Origin: Apricaphanius iberus
Lineage: Eukaryota; Chordata; Actinopteri; Cyprinodontiformes; Aphaniidae
Length of the DNA: 64,000 bases
Direction of reading: 5' to 3'
Assembly (NCBI GenBank): GCA_028564705.1
Contig: JAPXFQ010000804.1
Location: 4,478,501 to 4,542,500 of the forward strand
Shown here: piece after piece, positions 62,301-64,000 of the stretch
Layout of the letters: every line of letters begins with the position of its first letter
Position numbering within the stretch: position 1 is the stretch's first letter
The notes under the pieces: generated by a model
Database searches by the model: none
What the model was told of the DNA's origin: nothing
The model's input: the letters and a program-made list of their open reading frames with translations, nothing else
Translations under genes and position numbers: made by a program

Positions 62301-62722
62301 TGTGCCTGAAGTTGTCTGCACCTTTTTTAATGAGTGCTTGGCACATAGCTCACACAGACAGTTAATTATTGATCTGACAAGGTGTTAACGGATTTTATTA
62401 ATGAGTCTCTTAATTGTTACATCACCCAAATATAAAAAAAACAGCAGCTGCCAATATTAGATCCCCATCTGGAGATAAAGAATTGTCTTTATTCTAACTG
62501 GATTCAACGACGGGTACATATGTAAATGCTTACAGCCAAAACAAAGGCAAGGCAATTTGCATTGGAACTCTGAATTCAAATGCAGAAACCCAGAAAGGGT
62601 GAAGCTCTGAGGACGGGTTCTTACATTTAGGGATGACGGAGACAAAACTTCCACAGAAGCAGGAGACGGGACAGAGCTCAGCGTGTGGGCAGGGGACAGA
62701 GAGTCCACACTCACATCACCAT
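30968..62722 (-). CDS. atf6: ATF6 (alpha), ER-stress bZIP transcription factor; 5' end off-window
   Basis: Thirteen coding exons, in order: 62722-62625, 61704-61581, 61134-60931, 58443-58274, 49547-49362, 49251-49160, 47418-47272, 45985-45890, 45789-45687, 44974-44907, 44609-44498, 40147-40063, 31164-30968 (TAA). Frame is continuous through 560 codons plus stop; about 100 N-terminal residues are missing (human 670 aa). Known role: ER-membrane sensor. On stress it moves to the Golgi, is cut by S1P then S2P, and its N-terminal bZIP part activates ER-chaperone genes. Seen: Ser-rich segment, P/Q/V-rich segment (HPKTIIIQ), bZIP, membrane helix, S1P site RHLL, LNVGP for S2[19 protein letters not shown], two lumenal Cys (PTPCQPP, QIDCEV) matching human C467/C618, and N-glycosylation sites NRT and NQT. 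ATF6A rather than ATF6B because the lumenal blocks fit human ATF6 closely. Tail-to-tail with OLFML2B. Confidence 0.93.
32389..32425. repeat. Inverted repeat, 14-bp stem, 9-nt loop
   Basis: cactgcctgacggt (32389-32402) and its exact reverse complement (32412-32425). Within the last intron of ATF6 (31165-40062), outside any element I recognise. Confidence 0.9.
33555..33625 (+). repeat. SINE/LINE-tail fragment
   Basis: 'ggactggtgacctgtccagggtggacccagcctcttgcctgatgac...gggatagg' matches the 3' body of the SINE at 8656-9005. A shorter fragment of the same block is at about 44120-44165. Confidence 0.6.
35453..36043. mobile_element. Non-autonomous DNA transposon (hAT-like MITE) in ATF6 intron
   Basis: Terminal inverted repeats: left ccacgtccacactaagccgg (from about 35455), right end its inverted counterpart with few changes (about 36020-36042). 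Subterminal copies of gtccacactaa (near 35519) and ccggataa (near 35555) repeat inside. About 590 bp, no transposase. A possible ctga duplication flanks it. Confidence 0.75.
36230..36365 (+). mobile_element. Non-LTR retrotransposon fragment
   Basis: Reads [14 protein letters not shown] in one frame, the NLGV-x-(L/M)DS motif found downstream of the catalytic core in fish LINE reverse transcriptases, followed by 'tgtgcacaaactggctaataaagctgattctg', a 3'-end block seen again at about 57985-58030. Confidence 0.6.
37270..37475 (-). mobile_element. LINE ORF2 C-terminal fragment
   Basis: Minus-strand stretch with [16 protein letters not shown]...FQTKMKKWF, the typical 'LWNSLP...FK..LK..L' end of fish non-LTR retrotransposon ORF2. 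An AT-rich stretch about 37070-37270 precedes it on the plus strand. Confidence 0.7.
37600..38225 (+). mobile_element. LINE 3' region with ORF2 C-terminus
   Basis: Plus-strand 37888-38106 codes [20 protein letters not shown]...[12 protein letters not shown], a classic fish LINE ORF2 end. It is followed by a 3' UTR ending 'tgtgctatacaaataaagtt'. The preceding block 37630-37720 is shared with 28535-28620. Confidence 0.75.
41700..42245 (+). mobile_element. Decayed LINE 3' fragment
   Basis: Broken frames contain [13 protein letters not shown] and 'gtatgtgcttttgtccctttgttg' features of a LINE ORF2 end and 3' UTR. Located between ATF6 exons 44609-44498 and 40147-40063. Confidence 0.5.
47272..47418 (-). 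CDS. atf6: ATF6 exon: site-1 protease region
   Basis: 147 nt. Start chosen at 47418 (cgtcag acceptor) rather than after the nearer tttcag, because only this choice joins in frame, giving GPTSLFQSGS like human GPMSMLEQDS. Contains [16 protein letters not shown] is the S1P recognition sequence, and cleavage follows it. Confidence 0.9.
47640..48140 (-). mobile_element. Tc1/mariner relic in ATF6 intron
   Basis: Plus strand reads as reverse complement of the Tc1 family: 'gtattcagggtgatgagcagcgttaatta', 'tgttgctctcatctgaccata', 'tttgtggagtgcacaaattatgcgt'. It carries a perfect 19-bp hairpin at 47901-47941. Confidence 0.65.
47901..47941. repeat. Hairpin: 19-bp perfect stem, 3-nt loop
   Basis: accacaaatgtagaagaag (47901-47919), loop cac, and the exact reverse complement at 47923-47941. 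The complementarity continues outward about 10 bp with two mismatches (tacagggaaa versus tacagagaac). Confidence 0.95.
49160..49251 (-). CDS. atf6: ATF6 exon: transmembrane helix
   Basis: 92 nt, phase 0 to phase 2. Codes [20 protein letters not shown] followed by GPT. A basic stop-transfer patch (KRR) precedes the helix. The helix-breaking Asn and Pro (LNVGP) match N391/P394 of human ATF6, needed for site-2 cleavage. Confidence 0.92.
49362..49547 (-). CDS. atf6: ATF6 exon: basic region and leucine zipper
   Basis: 62 codons, phase 0 on both sides. Basic region [19 protein letters not shown], then the zipper with leucines in heptads ([21 protein letters not shown]). The core DNA-contact residues N, A, S and R of the N-x-x-x-A-x-x-S-R motif are kept. 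Human ATF6 has Cys-Gln where this protein has Ser-Leu. Confidence 0.95.
50177..50631. mobile_element. hAT-like MITE in ATF6 intron
   Basis: Begins agggatgtttgatattggc and ends gccgataatatccct, with recurring 'ccgatat' and 'cgataa' blocks typical of the fish 'agggatg...cgatatcgg' hAT elements. Flanks are both TA-rich (tatata), compatible with a target duplication. No coding frame. Confidence 0.65.
53480..53705 (+). mobile_element. LINE ORF2 end and 3' UTR fragment
   Basis: Reads [23 protein letters not shown], then a 3' UTR with 'gagggctttataaatcaataaa'. Same general class as the copies at 37270-38225. Confidence 0.65.
55770..55870. repeat. hAT-like MITE fragment
   Basis: 'gggatgcaccgatcaggctttccctggctgataacgattttaggc' resembles the left end of the fish 'gggatgcaccgat' elements. 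The other end was not identified. Confidence 0.4.
57908..57945. repeat. (TA)n microsatellite
   Basis: TA run with an initial TGTATG variant. A LINE-type 3' block ('gtgtgcacaaacttggtgaataaagctgattctgatt', about 57990-58027) lies just downstream. Confidence 0.95.
59268..59316. repeat. (CT)n(AT)n compound microsatellite
   Basis: A CT-rich run to about 59288 passes directly into an AT run. Located in the ATF6 intron between exons 60931 and 58443. Confidence 0.93.
61851..62067 (-). mobile_element. tRNA-headed SINE with 12-bp target duplication
   Basis: On the minus strand the head is ggctgcacggtggcgcagtg followed by a B-box-like ggttcgtatcc, then the 'ctgcatggagttgcatgttctccc' body. Flanked by identical gactctttagat at 61839-61850 and 62068-62079. 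Lies 147 bp upstream of ATF6 exon 61704-61581 in the same orientation as the gene. Confidence 0.92.
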
Positions 62723-64000
62723 CTGGATGCACAAAGACACAAACAGTCAAATCATTAACATGGGAAATCATGCAGCACAGCCCTAAATACGATCCTAAAC
62801 TATAATACCTCTTAGGGTGGCACAGAATTATGATAACATGTAAAAAATAAAAAATTGCGATTATGATGCAGGTTGATAACTCAAATTCTCCTCATTCTCT
62901 CTCTTAATGTTACTTCGTAACAATGTTTTTTTTTCAATTCTGCGATATTTAGCCTCTTGGCCACTAAAATCCATAAAATCTAACCCATAACAGTCAGTGG
63001 TTGGAAACTCAAAAGCTTGGTCTTTGTTGATAACTGATTGCACATCACCCACACACTAGCACGTTGTCTTAAATACTACTGTGATCATGCTTTTTAAATA
63101 TGTGGGGGAGGGACGGGAATGTGGTTCATGTGGGGTCATTTTAATCTGTAAAGCACTTAGTGATGCAATTGTAGTATAAAAAGCACTTTATAAATAAAGT
63201 TTGATTTGATAAATACAATAGCCTTCAGTGTGGAAGTTGTTAATGGAGATAATAGCTAACTCTCCTTCTCCCAGTCATAGCTAAACCTGCTAGGTGCAGC
63301 AAGAAAAATCACAAAGTTGTAAAAAAAAAAAAAAAAAATTTGAAGTATTTTGTATTTTCTACAACAGGTCAAGATATGTCTGCTTTTTCCTCTGGCTTCG
63401 AGAAAGCAGGAGAAAGTGAACCTTCAGCAGATACCAAGAAGACAAAATGTATTAACAAGAAAGTTGATAAGTCTTAGCATTACAGCCGGGACTTTAACGT
63501 GTTAATTAAGATTAATTAATTACATAAATATAAGGCGTAAAAAATTTTTTTACGCATTTTAATCGCACATATTTATGCACCGCAGCCTTCCAGCGACACA
63601 GCGCAGATCCCGTTTCATGTCCGCTAAGCCGCCTGCTGTCGTTCCTCTAGCAGCTGATGGGCAGCGTCTGTCTGTGCATTACAGAGGAAACTTTTATTTC
63701 CTTTGGGATAGATCCTCCAGAGATTCTCAGAACTCTACGAGAGGGATTTCATCCTCCACAGGTCTGAAAGGAGGGATGAAGGTGGTGCACTGCAGCTTCC
63801 TGGTCATCACCATGTTAATTTATCTATTTCTATCTGAGAGACTTTTCCGCTTTCTCCATGACTCATTCTGTTATCAGTGTTCTGACAGGAGGATGTTTTT
63901 TTAGTCTGTTGATAATTTAAACTTATGTATTCAGTCATTATTCATACTAAAAAGCCATGTGAAGAAAATTCTTACGTCAAATATTTATGTGCCATTAAAA
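62723..64000. other. ATF6 upstream intron: repeat relics, no exon recognised
   Basis: At 63090-63215 a LINE-like 3' end ('tgtaaagcacttagtgatgca...taaataaagtttgatt'). At 63330-63350 a poly-A tract. Around 63480-63570 AT-rich 'ttaattaagattaattaatt...ttttaatcgcac' of hAT type. Reading frames at 62861-63052 (minus) and 63575-63904 (plus) show no family I recognise. The exons for the ATF6 N-terminal activation domain must lie further right. Confidence 0.45.

Noticed and set aside
63360..63480. Possible ATF6 upstream exon or small gene (MSAFSSGFEKAGESEPSAD frame)
   Set aside because: Wrong strand for ATF6 and surrounded by hAT-like AT-rich sequence; no recognised family.

Overview
The window is vertebrate, almost certainly teleost-fish, nuclear DNA. 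Genes are split by short GT-AG introns. Introns and spacers are full of fish-type repeats: Tc1/mariner relics, tRNA-headed SINEs with a 3' GGAT tail, non-LTR retrotransposon 3' ends, hAT/Harbinger-like MITEs and long (TA)n tracts. The encoded proteins match vertebrate families. I cannot name the species. There are no prokaryotic features.

Layout: (1) 1-5062, minus strand: a torsin-1A-interacting-protein (LAP1/LULL1, TOR1AIP) gene. Its 3' end lies left of the window. (2) 5063-6023: a short spacer that should hold divergent promoters. (3) 6024-15173, plus strand: a second, paralogous TOR1AIP gene, complete. Its nucleoplasmic part has been enlarged by tandem duplication of a 1.45-1.72 kb exon cassette, four copies at about 8164-14010. 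(4) 16645-27235, plus strand: an olfactomedin-like 2B (OLFML2B) gene, complete, 8 coding exons, 885 aa. (5) 27.4-29.6 kb: repeat-rich spacer. (6) 30968-62722, minus strand: the ER-stress transcription factor ATF6 (alpha type). Thirteen coding exons are visible (560 codons plus stop); the N-terminal activation-domain exons lie right of the window. About 8-9 kb introns (31.2-40.1 kb and 49.5-58.3 kb) carry most of the repeats. (7) 62.7-64 kb: ATF6 upstream intron, repeat relics only.

Biology: the TOR1AIP products should be inner-nuclear-membrane/ER single-pass proteins whose lumenal domains activate torsin AAA+ ATPases. OLFML2B should be a secreted matrix protein. ATF6 should be an ER-membrane sensor released by site-1 and site-2 proteases. 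They do not form a pathway, but the two TOR1AIP genes are a head-to-head pair and OLFML2B/ATF6 are tail-to-tail, the arrangements I recall for human chromosome 1.

The most unusual feature is the exon-cassette amplification in the plus-strand TOR1AIP gene. Every exon in both paralogues appears flanked by phase-1 introns, so whole cassettes can be added without breaking the frame. The copies record later events: a SINE insertion with an empty site preserved in sister copies, decay or fusion of an exon, and loss of an exon in the last copy. Exon boundaries were worked out by hand from splice consensus, frame continuity and similarity to remembered family sequences; no alignment or transcript data were available.
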